A DNA stretch of 12,079 nucleotides from an uncultured Butyrivibrio sp. Lineage in GTDB: Bacteria; Bacillota; Clostridia; Lachnospirales; Lachnospiraceae. Made by a program: the position numbers and the translations under genes. The stretch lies in the NCBI GenBank assembly GCA_910577605.1, contig CAJTON010000003.1, forward strand, positions 1 through 12,079. Reading direction: 5' to 3'. Shown in pieces: positions 1 to 7,195 of the stretch (its first letter is position 1; the number at the start of each line of letters is the position of its first letter). The notes under the pieces were generated by a model, which had not been told where the DNA came from, did not search any database, and saw only the letters and a list, made by a program, of their open reading frames with translations.

Positions 1-867
1 GTCCGATATGTTTTTTCCGGCTCCCAGAAGACGTCTTTTCACCTCGGCGACGGCTACGTCCTTCGGCACCGGGATTATGTCTATCGACAGCATCGAGGTG
101 TTGTCGATGTCGGTGATACGGGAAAGTATGTTGTCCTTTACATACGACGCCGTCTCACGCAGCCTTAAGACCCTCGCGTAGCGCTTCCCGATCTTCATAC
201 AGTCCGGTTTAAACTCAATGGAATCGGGGCAGATATAGCTTTTAAAATCCCTGCCGTATTTCATCATGTCCTTAAGGTCGAAATGATAGTCCGCCTCCTC
301 GCCGGCGCGGTAGAAATCATAGACGATGTGGCAGCGCTCCTCACAGTCAAGCGCCCTTATCCTGCTCCCGATGCGGACAAGCGCCGCCCCCAGATCATTC
401 TCCGCGCGGTTAAAAAAGTTTTTTGCGGCTTCGTAGGACGGGCGCTCCACGGTGACTGTTATGTAAAGCTCCTTTATTATCGAGTTCGTGCTCTGTGCCG
501 CCTCCGTGAGTATGCGGTTATATTCGTCGCGGAAACGGTCAATCCCGTCCTCCCCGTGCTTTAAAAGCACGTTTTTCTCAAACTCCGGCATATTCATCTT
601 CCGGCGGTTCACCGTTATTTTCACGACCGCCTCCTCGTCGATGCTGTTTATCAGCTCCGCATACTTGAGCGCGTAGGATTTTTTCTCCTCAAGCCCCGCC
701 GCATTGTAGTTTATGTCCGAAAAAGCAAATGTCCGGCTCCACTTCCCTTTTGTCAGCTCAAATATCCCGTCAGGGTACACGGTCCTCACGGGGATCATGT
801 CCTGAAGCTTTCTCGGTACCGGGAGCCTGTCGGGCTTTTTATTAAATGTCCTTATCCTGTCCTTCAT
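1..867 (-). CDS. virB4: VirB4-family conjugation ATPase, N-terminal part (cut by window edge)
   Basis: The reading frame is open from an ATG at 865-867 to the window edge, giving 289 residues without a stop. It starts MKDRIRTFNKKPDRLPVPRK and continues through a stretch reading GIFELTKGKWSRTFAFSDINY, typical of the amino-terminal domain of VirB4/TraE ATPases of Gram-positive conjugative elements. The Walker A and B motifs lie beyond the window, so the ATPase assignment rests on the N-terminal domain and on position directly after prgI. The start is supported by an AAGGAGG at 874-880, 6 bases upstream. The gene overlaps the end of prgI by 26 bases, implying translational coupling. VirB4 is the hexameric motor on the cytoplasmic face of the channel that powers assembly and substrate passage. 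Family members usually have roughly 600-850 residues, so about a third or more is seen here. Confidence 0.88.
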   Translation of the reverse strand, partial: MKDRIRTFNKKPDRLPVPRKLQDMIPVRTVYPDGIFELTKGKWSRTFAFSDINYNAAGLEEKKSYALKYAELINSIDEEAVVKITVNRRKMNMPEFEKNVLLKHGEDGIDRFRDEYNRILTEAAQSTNSIIKELYITVTVERPSYEAAKNFFNRAENDLGAALVRIGSRIRALDCEERCHIVYDFYRAGEEADYHFDLKDMMKYGRDFKSYICPDSIEFKPDCMKIGKRYARVLRLRETASYVKDNILSRITDIDNTSMLSIDIIPVPKDVAVAEVKRRLLGAGKNISD

Positions 868-1354
868 CGTGGTCCTCCTTTTTATCCGTATTTACGGCTT
901 TTGCCGCATCCGCTGTAACGCCGAGCTTTTCCTTGCTCCTGCAAAAAAGCGCCTTGAGCCGTTCCCGCACCGCTTTTAACATTCCTCCCGCAGCGTCCTC
1001 CGCTCCGGCGGTCTTTACACGCACGGGCGCGGGCACTATCTTACGGTAGATGTTGTCGTCCTTAAGCACGAGCTTTTTCGGCGTCAGGAACTCCGACCTT
1101 ATGAATGCCGCGAGGTATTTTTCAAGGTATACCCCGTTTACCTTTTTATAGCCGAAAAGAAAAAACGGCACCATTATCACCGTTATCACCCACGAGATCG
1201 TCTCCGTCCCGGCTTTCCCCCGAAGGGAGAATCCGACTATAAGCGACAGCACTATTCCCGCCGCGGAAAAAAGGACCGCCCTGAGGGGCAGTCCTAAGAA
1301 CACGGCTTCGTAGTAGTCGCGTATCTCCTTGTTTATTTTTATCTCCATGATCAT
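842..1354 (-). CDS. prgI: PrgI-family conjugation membrane protein
   Basis: This 170-residue protein begins MIMEIKINKEIRDYYEAVFL, the characteristic opening of PrgI-family proteins. Two hydrophobic segments follow at about residues 23-45 and 53-69, then a cytoplasmic-looking tail that becomes charged and low in complexity (ends in K, D, E). PrgI is a small inner-membrane component thought to fill the VirB3 role next to the VirB4 ATPase; in many systems the two are encoded side by side, as here. The ATG at 1352-1354 lies 5 bases from an AGGAGG at 1360-1365. A second in-frame ATG at 1346-1348 would begin MEIKINKEI, matching many relatives, and lies 11 bases from the same site, so either start is possible. 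The gene follows the surface-protein gene after 28 bases and overlaps virB4. Confidence 0.88.
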   Translation of the reverse strand: MIMEIKINKEIRDYYEAVFLGLPLRAVLFSAAGIVLSLIVGFSLRGKAGTETISWVITVIMVPFFLFGYKKVNGVYLEKYLAAFIRSEFLTPKKLVLKDDNIYRKIVPAPVRVKTAGAEDAAGGMLKAVRERLKALFCRSKEKLGVTADAAKAVNTDKKEDHDEGQDKDI

Positions 1355-1382
1355 TCATTCCTCCTGTATAGATTTCTTTTTT

Positions 1383-3893
1383 TTACTTCTCCCTGCGGTT
1401 CCGGAAAGCGTTTTTCCTTCTGCCGCCGGATCCGCCGGTCATCACGGCGCAGACGGTTAAAAACAGCCCTGAAAGCAGCAGCGCCATTACCGCCGCGCGG
1501 CTCTTATCCCCCGTATTTACGGTAGTATCCTTATCCTGCGTTCCGGAAAGCGTCTCATCTGACGGAAGCTCCGTAAGTGACTGTGCTGTTTCCGTTTCAT
1601 GGGCGCTTTCCTGCGGAGCGGTCTCTGTTTTTTCCTGCTCTTTACTCTCCACGGCGGTCGCTGCGGTTTCCGGTTCCTCCGAAGATGTCTCCGGCTCTGT
1701 GGCTCCTGCCGTTCCTGACATTCCGGGGATCTCCGTCACGCTTTCCGTTTCCGTCGTTTCGGCGGGTCCCATGCTCTCCTCCGGGGAGGTTACGGGCTCC
1801 GTCTCCACGGTCCCGGCGTCCGCCGTTTCCTCCGGCTCCGCAGTCGCGGCTTCCGTAGTCCCTTCGGATCCTTCGCCGCTCTCCGGCTCCGTGACAGTTC
1901 CAGACGCGCCCTCCGATGTGCCGCCCTCCGTTCCAGTATCCGGCTCCGTTTCCGTTGTCGTCTCGGGCTCCGTCGTCGTCTCGGGCTCCGTCGTCGTCTC
2001 GGGCTCCGGAAGCTCCATAAGCACGGTTATTTCTATATCCCCGCACGGCAGCTCCGGCGCGGGTACCTCATCTGCACCGGAAAGCCCGAGTTCTTCGCTG
2101 CCAAAACCCGAAAATACATACCCGGGGCATATCTTTTCGGCGTATTCCTTATTAAATCCCAAAAACGCCTCCTTATCCTCAATGCTGTATCTCTTCGTAT
2201 CCGAGGCAAGCCCGTTTCCCTCACCGTCTACAAAGCTTATATTTATCCCGTACTCTATGGGCGTGAAATTCGGGGTTATCCTTATGGCGCTCCCCGCGTT
2301 CTGTATCCGCACCGTGTCAAGACAGATCTGATCCGGAGTCGTCACATCGCTGTTTCCCTGCAATACGTCGTCCCTTACGGCATTTTCCGTATCGTCGGTA
2401 AAACAGCTCCAGTCCCCCTCCCATGTATAGTAAGGCTTCTCAGGCGGCGTGTTCCCCGAAAAGCACGGGAACCCGCTCGGGGAAGTTTCCGGGAGCTTTA
2501 ACTCCCAGAAACCGACATTGTTGAAAGCCTGATACATCACTGCGTTTCTCAGGTCCGTATCCGTAAGGTCAAGGTATTTAAGGCTTGTGCAGCCGTCAAA
2601 AAGGTTCGTCGCCATAAGGGAGCCGCCGCTCATCACCTTAAAATCCTTAAGGTCTATGCTCTCAAGGCTTTTCAGCCCCGAAAACAGGTATGAAATGCTG
2701 CTCACCCGCGACAGGTCAAAGCCTGATACGTCAAGCTCCCTAAGGCTTATACAGCCCGTAAACATATCCTGCACGTCTGATACGCCTGAGGTGTCAAAGC
2801 CCGACAGGTCGAGCCTCTCAAGGCTTTTGCAGTTATAAAACATATATGACATCCGGGTCACTCCCGACGTCTTAAATCCCGTAAGGTCTATCTCCCTAAG
2901 GCTTACAAGCCCCGAAAACATACGGTCCATCTGGTTTTTCGTATCCGTAAGGTCAAAGCCCGATACGTCAAGGTACTCCAAGCCTGTGCAGCCCGAAAAC
3001 ATATCGTGATAAGAGGTGACGTTTCCGGTGTCAAGATCCGACAGATCAAGGCTCCTAAGGGAGGCACAGCCGGAAAACATAAAGTTCATGGCTGTTACGT
3101 CCGAGGTGTCCGCGTCCTTAAGGGATACCTCTTTCAGCTTCCCGCAGTCCTTAAAAAAAGCGTAAAGGCTCGTCTTCCCGAAATCAAATCCCGTAAGGTC
3201 AGCCGTTTCAAGGCTCTTACAGTTCTCAAAGATCCGGTACGCGTTCATCTTTTCAGATGCCGTGATGCCGGACATATCCACGCTTTTAAGGCTGCTGCAC
3301 CGCTCAAACAGCTGCGTCATGTTCTCGCAGCCCGTAAGGTCCGCTCCCGACAGATCCGCGCTTTCAAGCGCCGTGCAGTCTGAAAACATAAGGTTCATCT
3401 GCTTTACGCTAGAAAGATCCGTCCCCGACAGGTCGATGCTTTTTAACGCCGTGCACCCCGAAAACGCCCGTATCATGTCCGTCACCGCGGACATGGAGAC
3501 GTCCGAAAACTGCACGGCTTCAAGGCTTTTACAGCCGGAAAACATCTCCCTCATGCTGCCCTCAAACGCCGTGTCCGTAAAATAAAGCCCCGTAAGGCTT
3601 TTAAACTCCTTAAATAACGGGCGGCTCTCCGCCGTGACCGTGCAGCCTGTAAGCTCCATGCTCTTTACCCTGTCGGCAAGCAACAGCACCCCGTCCTCCG
3701 GCGCGCCTCCCGCGTATCCTTTGATACTGAGGTGCCCGTCGGCGTACAGTATATAGCTCCCGCCGCCGCTGTCCGTATATATCTCTGCCACCGCCCCGTG
3801 CGGCTCCGACGCCGCAGCCCACACGCAGGCGCACACGGCGGCTGTAATAATGATAAGGCATACGATAAATGCCTTAAGCTTCGTTTTATTCAT
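1383..3893 (-). CDS. BspA-like leucine-rich-repeat surface protein (putative adhesin)
   Basis: The 836-residue protein has a secretion signal at residues 1-28 (basic start, hydrophobic core, AAAS). From about residue 114 to 450 there are 13 clear repeats of about 25 residues of the form MFSGCxSLxxLDLSG separated by xxVTxM, the BspA-like/DUF285 leucine-rich repeat. A small folded region follows (about 520-620, with a VDGEGNGL segment). Residues 625-785 form a Thr/Glu/Pro/Ser-rich stalk opening with EPETTT repeats. The end has TVNTG (about 791-795), a hydrophobic helix (about 800-819) and a basic tail, resembling a degenerate sortase signal. It should therefore be displayed on the cell surface. 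BspA-type repeats mediate binding to host matrix or other bacteria; the actual ligand here is unknown. Its place between trbL and prgI is atypical. Start: ATG at 3891-3893 with GGAAGGAA at 3903-3910. Confidence 0.85.
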   Translation of the reverse strand: MNKTKLKAFIVCLIIITAAVCACVWAAASEPHGAVAEIYTDSGGGSYILYADGHLSIKGYAGGAPEDGVLLLADRVKSMELTGCTVTAESRPLFKEFKSLTGLYFTDTAFEGSMREMFSGCKSLEAVQFSDVSMSAVTDMIRAFSGCTALKSIDLSGTDLSSVKQMNLMFSDCTALESADLSGADLTGCENMTQLFERCSSLKSVDMSGITASEKMNAYRIFENCKSLETADLTGFDFGKTSLYAFFKDCGKLKEVSLKDADTSDVTAMNFMFSGCASLRSLDLSDLDTGNVTSYHDMFSGCTGLEYLDVSGFDLTDTKNQMDRMFSGLVSLREIDLTGFKTSGVTRMSYMFYNCKSLERLDLSGFDTSGVSDVQDMFTGCISLRELDVSGFDLSRVSSISYLFSGLKSLESIDLKDFKVMSGGSLMATNLFDGCTSLKYLDLTDTDLRNAVMYQAFNNVGFWELKLPETSPSGFPCFSGNTPPEKPYYTWEGDWSCFTDDTENAVRDDVLQGNSDVTTPDQICLDTVRIQNAGSAIRITPNFTPIEYGINISFVDGEGNGLASDTKRYSIEDKEAFLGFNKEYAEKICPGYVFSGFGSEELGLSGADEVPAPELPCGDIEITVLMELPEPETTTEPETTTEPETTTETEPDTGTEGGTSEGASGTVTEPESGEGSEGTTEAATAEPEETADAGTVETEPVTSPEESMGPAETTETESVTEIPGMSGTAGATEPETSSEEPETAATAVESKEQEKTETAPQESAHETETAQSLTELPSDETLSGTQDKDTTVNTGDKSRAAVMALLLSGLFLTVCAVMTGGSGGRRKNAFRNRREK
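1961..2008 (-). repeat. 18-bp tandem repeat encoding EPETTT
   Basis: Units at 1961-1978 and 1979-1996 are identical, with a partial third at 1997-2008. A diverged copy lies just to the left, at about 1945-1960. The repeat is in frame and codes for the EPETTT hexapeptide at the start of the surface-protein stalk. Such repeats change copy number by slippage, so stalk length probably varies among strains. Confidence 0.85.
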
Positions 3894-4111
3894 CTTTTTT
3901 TATTCCTTCCATTCTTCTTCCTTATATAAATGTAAATATCCCGCGGGAGCCGCTCCCCGGTTGCCGGGTCCCGTATGTCCCATGACGCGGTTTCCCATAT
4001 GTGGGCTGTCCGTTTGTGGTAACAGAAAAAGCGGATTTCCCACATATGGACTATCCGTTTGTGGCAACACGCAAAACGGTGCTTTTTACGGCTCCCCGCA
4101 AGTCTTTTTTA
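3894..4111 (-). other. Non-coding gap between trbL and the surface-protein gene
   Basis: This 218-base gap is the longest interruption inside an otherwise compact operon. It holds the two-copy repeat at 3987-4069 and two overlapping, mutually exclusive short hairpins at 3945-3968 (GGGAG/CTCCC with loop CCG, and CCCGG/CCGGG with loop TTG). It also has an AT-rich stretch with TATATAA at about 3920-3930, just before the Shine-Dalgarno region of the surface-protein gene. I see no convincing -35/-10 pair and no hairpin followed by a T-run on the transcribed strand. A promoter of its own for the surface protein is possible but not shown. Short open frames crossing the gap have no ribosome site or recognisable product. 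Confidence 0.5.
3987..4069. repeat. Degenerate direct repeat with palindromic core
   Basis: Copy one is 3987-4024 and copy two is 4031-4069. They match over nearly their whole length apart from one indel and about five substitutions. Both run GCGG, TTTCCC, a CATATG-containing core, CTGTCC or CTATCC, then GTTTGTGG(T/C)AACA. The core of copy one, CCCATATGTGGG at 3994-4005, is a near palindrome, and its reverse complement matches the core of copy two at 11 of 12 positions. The right half of copy two can also fold: CCGTTT (4055-4060) pairs with AAACGG (4074-4079), with an inner GTG-GCAA-CAC. This looks like a tandem protein-binding site or the relic of a transfer or recombination site. Confidence 0.6.
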
Positions 4112-4969
4112 TCAGAGCCCGAATATCTCATGTATCAGGCGGCTCGAGAGCTTCACTATCCCGAGGAAAACGAGCATGTTGAAGACAAGCTCCACTATGT
4201 AGCCCAAGATGATGCTCGCGTTTGAGGTCCCGAAAAGGTTCAAAAGGTCGTTCGAGGTCGCAAAGTACGAATAGATCACCGCCGCAAGCGCTATCACCGC
4301 GCCCTCCATGCACACGCCTATGTAGCTTTTTACGAACGCCAAACCCGTCCCCTGCGTCGGCTCCCCTGCAAACGACGAGAGCGGTATCGGCGCTATCGCG
4401 GTGTAGAGGTATATCTTAAAAAACCTCGAATACACGCTCATCACCGCTATAAGGGATATGACGACTATGACTATCGTCCCTAAAAGCGATAAGAGCCATA
4501 AAGGCACGGATTCCCAGAACCCCGCGTCCGTGCACGCCTGCCTTACGGCGTCAGGGACCGTCATCCCCCCTAGCTGCCGCCCCTTCAAGCCCGAGATGTC
4601 GATTATCTTATCAACTATGAGCTGCGCTATCGAAAAAACGGCGTTCATAAGGGACATGACCCCCGTGACTGCCGTTTTCGTCAGTATATAACGCACAAAA
4701 TACTTGACCGCTATCTCCGGTCTTTTTAATTCCTCAAAGTTCATGCAGGTCCTTATGAGCCCGGCGCCGAAAAAAATGACAAGGAGCGAATACGCGATGT
4801 ACTTTATCCCGTCGTTTATGTTCACCATGACGCTCCAGATGGCACCGCCCTTGAAGTTTTCCGGCGCGACCCCCAGAAGGTCCCATATCTCGTTTAGCAT
4901 CTGCCCCCAAAACTTGACGCCGTCCTCCAGTAAGCCGAGCACCCAGCTGTTGTCTGTCGCTGCGATCAT
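4112..4969 (-). CDS. trbL: VirB6/TrbL-like polytopic channel protein
   Basis: The 285-residue protein has about six hydrophobic segments, near residues 54-72, 93-115, 155-180, 187-203, 218-237 and 254-275. Between them are VYSRFFKIYLYTAIAPIPLS and a glycine-rich loop ending FVKSYIGVCMEGAVIA, typical of the TrbL/VirB6 proteins of Tn1549-like and related Gram-positive elements. VirB6-type proteins form part of the inner-membrane translocation channel. The gene follows the pilin-like gene after 4 bases. The upstream stop codon lies inside an extended Shine-Dalgarno (GGGGTGATCC) just before this ATG at 4967-4969, so translation is probably coupled. Neighbours on both sides are transfer genes except for the surface-protein gene immediately downstream. 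The family is assigned from topology and context rather than catalytic residues. Confidence 0.85.
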   Translation of the reverse strand: MIAATDNSWVLGLLEDGVKFWGQMLNEIWDLLGVAPENFKGGAIWSVMVNINDGIKYIAYSLLVIFFGAGLIRTCMNFEELKRPEIAVKYFVRYILTKTAVTGVMSLMNAVFSIAQLIVDKIIDISGLKGRQLGGMTVPDAVRQACTDAGFWESVPLWLLSLLGTIVIVVISLIAVMSVYSRFFKIYLYTAIAPIPLSSFAGEPTQGTGLAFVKSYIGVCMEGAVIALAAVIYSYFATSNDLLNLFGTSNASIILGYIVELVFNMLVFLGIVKLSSRLIHEIFGL

Positions 4970-4973
4970 CGGA

Positions 4974-5336
4974 TCACCCCACTCCTATAAGCGTAAGTAT
5001 CTGCCTTGAGAACGCGGCGATTATTCCTCCCGCAAAGGTCATTATCCCCATCGTGCGCTGCGACGGGTCGTGCGTCGAAAACGACGTTCCTATCTGGAGC
5101 CCTCCGTAGCCACACATGATTATCCCGATCCCCCTTATGATCCCGAAGATGAATTCCTCAAGGTTCGAAAGTATCGTGAGCGGGTTCTCCTCTTCCGCGA
5201 ATACGGATACGCTCATGCTTAAGACAAAAACAGCCGCCGTAAGGGCGGTGTAAAGTAACCTTTTAAGCTTTGCCGATGCGGCGCGCTCTGCCTTTCCTTT
5301 TCCGTTTTTAACGGTCATTTCTTTCTTATTTTTCAT
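4974..5336 (-). CDS. Small pilin-like conjugation protein (Maff2/VirB2-like)
   Basis: This 120-residue protein has an unusually long basic N-terminus (about 25 residues rich in Lys/Arg), a hydrophobic signal core at about 27-44 and a good signal-peptidase site, SVFA-EEE, after residue 47. The predicted mature part is about 73 residues with two hydrophobic helices: one near FIFGIIRGIGIIMCGYGG and one near the C-terminus, ending in LTLIGVG. The polar loop between them contains THDPSQR. Two helices, small size and position between virD4 and trbL match the Maff2 family of Tn1549-like elements and the VirB2/TrbC pilin topology. It may line the channel or form a short surface fibre; that role is inferred. 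Start: ATG at 5334-5336 with AAGGAG upstream. A later in-frame ATG at residue 7 is less well placed. Confidence 0.8.
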   Translation of the reverse strand: MKNKKEMTVKNGKGKAERAASAKLKRLLYTALTAAVFVLSMSVSVFAEEENPLTILSNLEEFIFGIIRGIGIIMCGYGGLQIGTSFSTHDPSQRTMGIMTFAGGIIAAFSRQILTLIGVG

Positions 5337-5368
5337 GCTTTTTTCTCCTTCTTCAGAAATTTTTTATT

Positions 5369-7195
5369 TTAACTTTTAAAAATCAGCTCCTCGCTGCTTA
5401 TGAAATCGACTCCCTCGGCAGGTATCACAAGCTCCGACGGATCCGTCTCGTCGGGATAAAGGTAGCCCAGTACGCCGACGGGCGTGTTCGGGAGCGTCAC
5501 GTTGTTATAGCTGTATTCATTTTTTGCGCGCTCCTCCTTCGTGCCCCAGAAAAGGGAGGTCTCCCTTATGCGCGGGTGCTTCGTCAGGTCGTATTTTCTG
5601 TCCATTACGGGCAGCTCGCCCCTTATAAAGAGTATGCAGTATTCGTCCTCCACCCTTGAGACCTCGTCCGGGAATAAAAGCTCGCGCCCCGCCTTCTGGT
5701 CGTTTGTGGAGTAGTTCCCCTTAAGACCGTGCGTATGGTTGTAGGTGTTGGTATCAAGGGTCTCCTTCCCGAGGCGCTTTGAGACGTACTCGTGCGTCCC
5801 CGGCTCGTTGCCGCCGAGAAAAAGGAAGGTGTCGCAGTTGCCGACTATGGATTCCCAGTCCTTCTCAAAAAGGGCTTTTAAGTCAGCCATGTTCTGGAGC
5901 ATGATGCTCGCGTACATCCCCCTTGAGCGCATCGTCGCCTGCACGGTCTTGAAATCCTTCGGCAGCGCCACGTTCGCGAACTCGTCCATGATGAAGTGGA
6001 TATGATAGGGAAGCATCCCCTTGTACTTATAGTCCGCTATGTCCATGTTCCTCTGGAACGCCTGCATATATAACATCGATACGATAAAGTTGAACGAAGT
6101 GTCATTATCGGGTATGACTAAAAAGAGGGCGGTCTTTTTTTCGCCCAGACGGTCAAGCCCGATCTCGTCCGTGCTTGTAAGGGCGATAAGGGAATCGATG
6201 TTGAACTTGGCAAGCTTCGCGGTCAGGGTAGATTTTATCGTCTCGAGCGTCCGCTTCGGCACACCTATAAAGTCCTCGTAGTACCGAAGCGCCGGGTGGT
6301 CCGGCTTCCTTACCCTAAGATCAAGAAACAGCCGTTCCACGGGGCTTACGCTCTGTTCGTCCCCGTCCCCGTCGTCTTCGACCTTTATGCAGCGTATCAT
6401 GTCCATGACCGTGGCGAAGTTCTGTTCTTCGGGCGGCGCTTCGTAGTGCAGGTACATCATGAGCGCCATGAGTATCTCCTCCGCCGCGTTCTCCCAGTAA
6501 GGATCCTGCGGCTTGGAATCCTTCTCCCCGGTCGCCTTCATGACGATGGTCGCAAGCCTCTGTATGTCGTTGTCGGATCTGAAATACACGAAAGGGTTGT
6601 AGCGGTGGCTTTTTTCCATGTGGATAAGATCGAGTACCCTTACCTCGTAGCCGTCGTTTTCGAGTGCGCGCCCCGTAGCCCTCACCGATTCGCCCTTGGG
6701 ATCGAGTATGACCATCGACGTACCGCCCTGTAAGATGTTCGGTACCGTATAGCCCGTGGTCTTTCTCGATCCCGAGCCCCCGACCACCATCGTAAAGAGG
6801 TTGCGGCGGTATCTGGGGCAGTCCTGACCGAAGCGTATGTTTTCGGTTAATATCCTGTCGGTCCTTGCGTCCTGGCGGTATTTTTTCATTATCTTATTTA
6901 TGTCGCCCCATTTAGCCGAGCCGTATTCCTCCCCGAAGCGCCTGTTTTTTAACATCGAGAAGCAGTACAGCATCACGAGGGCGTATATCATGAGGCACGC
7001 CCCCACGGTCTTCCCGCTCTCCGCACAGAGACTTATCTTAAACGGGTTTCCGGAAAGGGCGGCGCCGAAATCCCGCGCCACCTGTAAAAGCCCTCCGGAT
7101 ACCGAGGGCGCAAGCCTTAACGCGAGCCACACGGTAAAGAGGGCTCCGGACACAGCCATTCCGATATACGTCGTCTTTTTGTTCCGTTTCGGCAA
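5369..7195 (-). CDS. virD4: VirD4/TraG type IV coupling ATPase
   Basis: The 608-residue protein has two N-terminal membrane segments (about residues 9-27 and 64-82), then the P-loop region VVGGSGSRKTTGYTVPNIL (Walker A, residues 139-146) and FIMDEFANVALP (Walker B, D404-E405). Sequences such as VILDPKGES, MRSRGMYASIMLQN and LFLGGNEPGTHEYVSKRLG are diagnostic of VirD4/TraG coupling proteins. Coupling proteins are hexameric DNA-binding ATPases that join the relaxosome to the channel. The usual sixth-position Gly of Walker A is Arg144 here, while Lys145 and Thr146 are kept. The start codon is TTG (7193-7195), directly after the TGA of the pcfB-like gene. GGGGGGTGATC just upstream resembles an extended Shine-Dalgarno, so the two genes are probably translationally coupled. 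The PcfB partner is immediately upstream, as in other Gram-positive systems. Confidence 0.94.
   Translation of the reverse strand: MPKRNKKTTYIGMAVSGALFTVWLALRLAPSVSGGLLQVARDFGAALSGNPFKISLCAESGKTVGACLMIYALVMLYCFSMLKNRRFGEEYGSAKWGDINKIMKKYRQDARTDRILTENIRFGQDCPRYRRNLFTMVVGGSGSRKTTGYTVPNILQGGTSMVILDPKGESVRATGRALENDGYEVRVLDLIHMEKSHRYNPFVYFRSDNDIQRLATIVMKATGEKDSKPQDPYWENAAEEILMALMMYLHYEAPPEEQNFATVMDMIRCIKVEDDGDGDEQSVSPVERLFLDLRVRKPDHPALRYYEDFIGVPKRTLETIKSTLTAKLAKFNIDSLIALTSTDEIGLDRLGEKKTALFLVIPDNDTSFNFIVSMLYMQAFQRNMDIADYKYKGMLPYHIHFIMDEFANVALPKDFKTVQATMRSRGMYASIMLQNMADLKALFEKDWESIVGNCDTFLFLGGNEPGTHEYVSKRLGKETLDTNTYNHTHGLKGNYSTNDQKAGRELLFPDEVSRVEDEYCILFIRGELPVMDRKYDLTKHPRIRETSLFWGTKEERAKNEYSYNNVTLPNTPVGVLGYLYPDETDPSELVIPAEGVDFISSEELIFKS

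Noticed and set aside
1961..2008. Short tandem repeats as a CRISPR array
   Set aside because: The repeats are 18 bases, have no spacers, and are in-frame coding sequence for EPETTT.
1699..2331. A 210-residue Ser/Val/Pro-rich open frame on the plus strand
   Set aside because: It is the mirror of the repetitive Thr/Glu stalk and following region of the surface-protein gene; it has no ribosome site and no recognisable domain.
3810..3893. Lipoprotein signal (cysteines at residues 22 and 24 of the surface protein)
   Set aside because: Neither cysteine has a good lipobox (AAVC and VCAC), and the C-terminus already offers an anchor; an ordinary signal peptide fits better.
3945..3968. Paired hairpins after trbL as a terminator or attenuator
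   Set aside because: Stems are only five base pairs, share two bases, and no T-run follows; kept only as a note in the gap entry.
3850..4225. Short plus-strand open frames across the trbL-adhesin gap
   Set aside because: They run against the operon, lack ribosome sites, overlap the ends of real genes and show no family resemblance.
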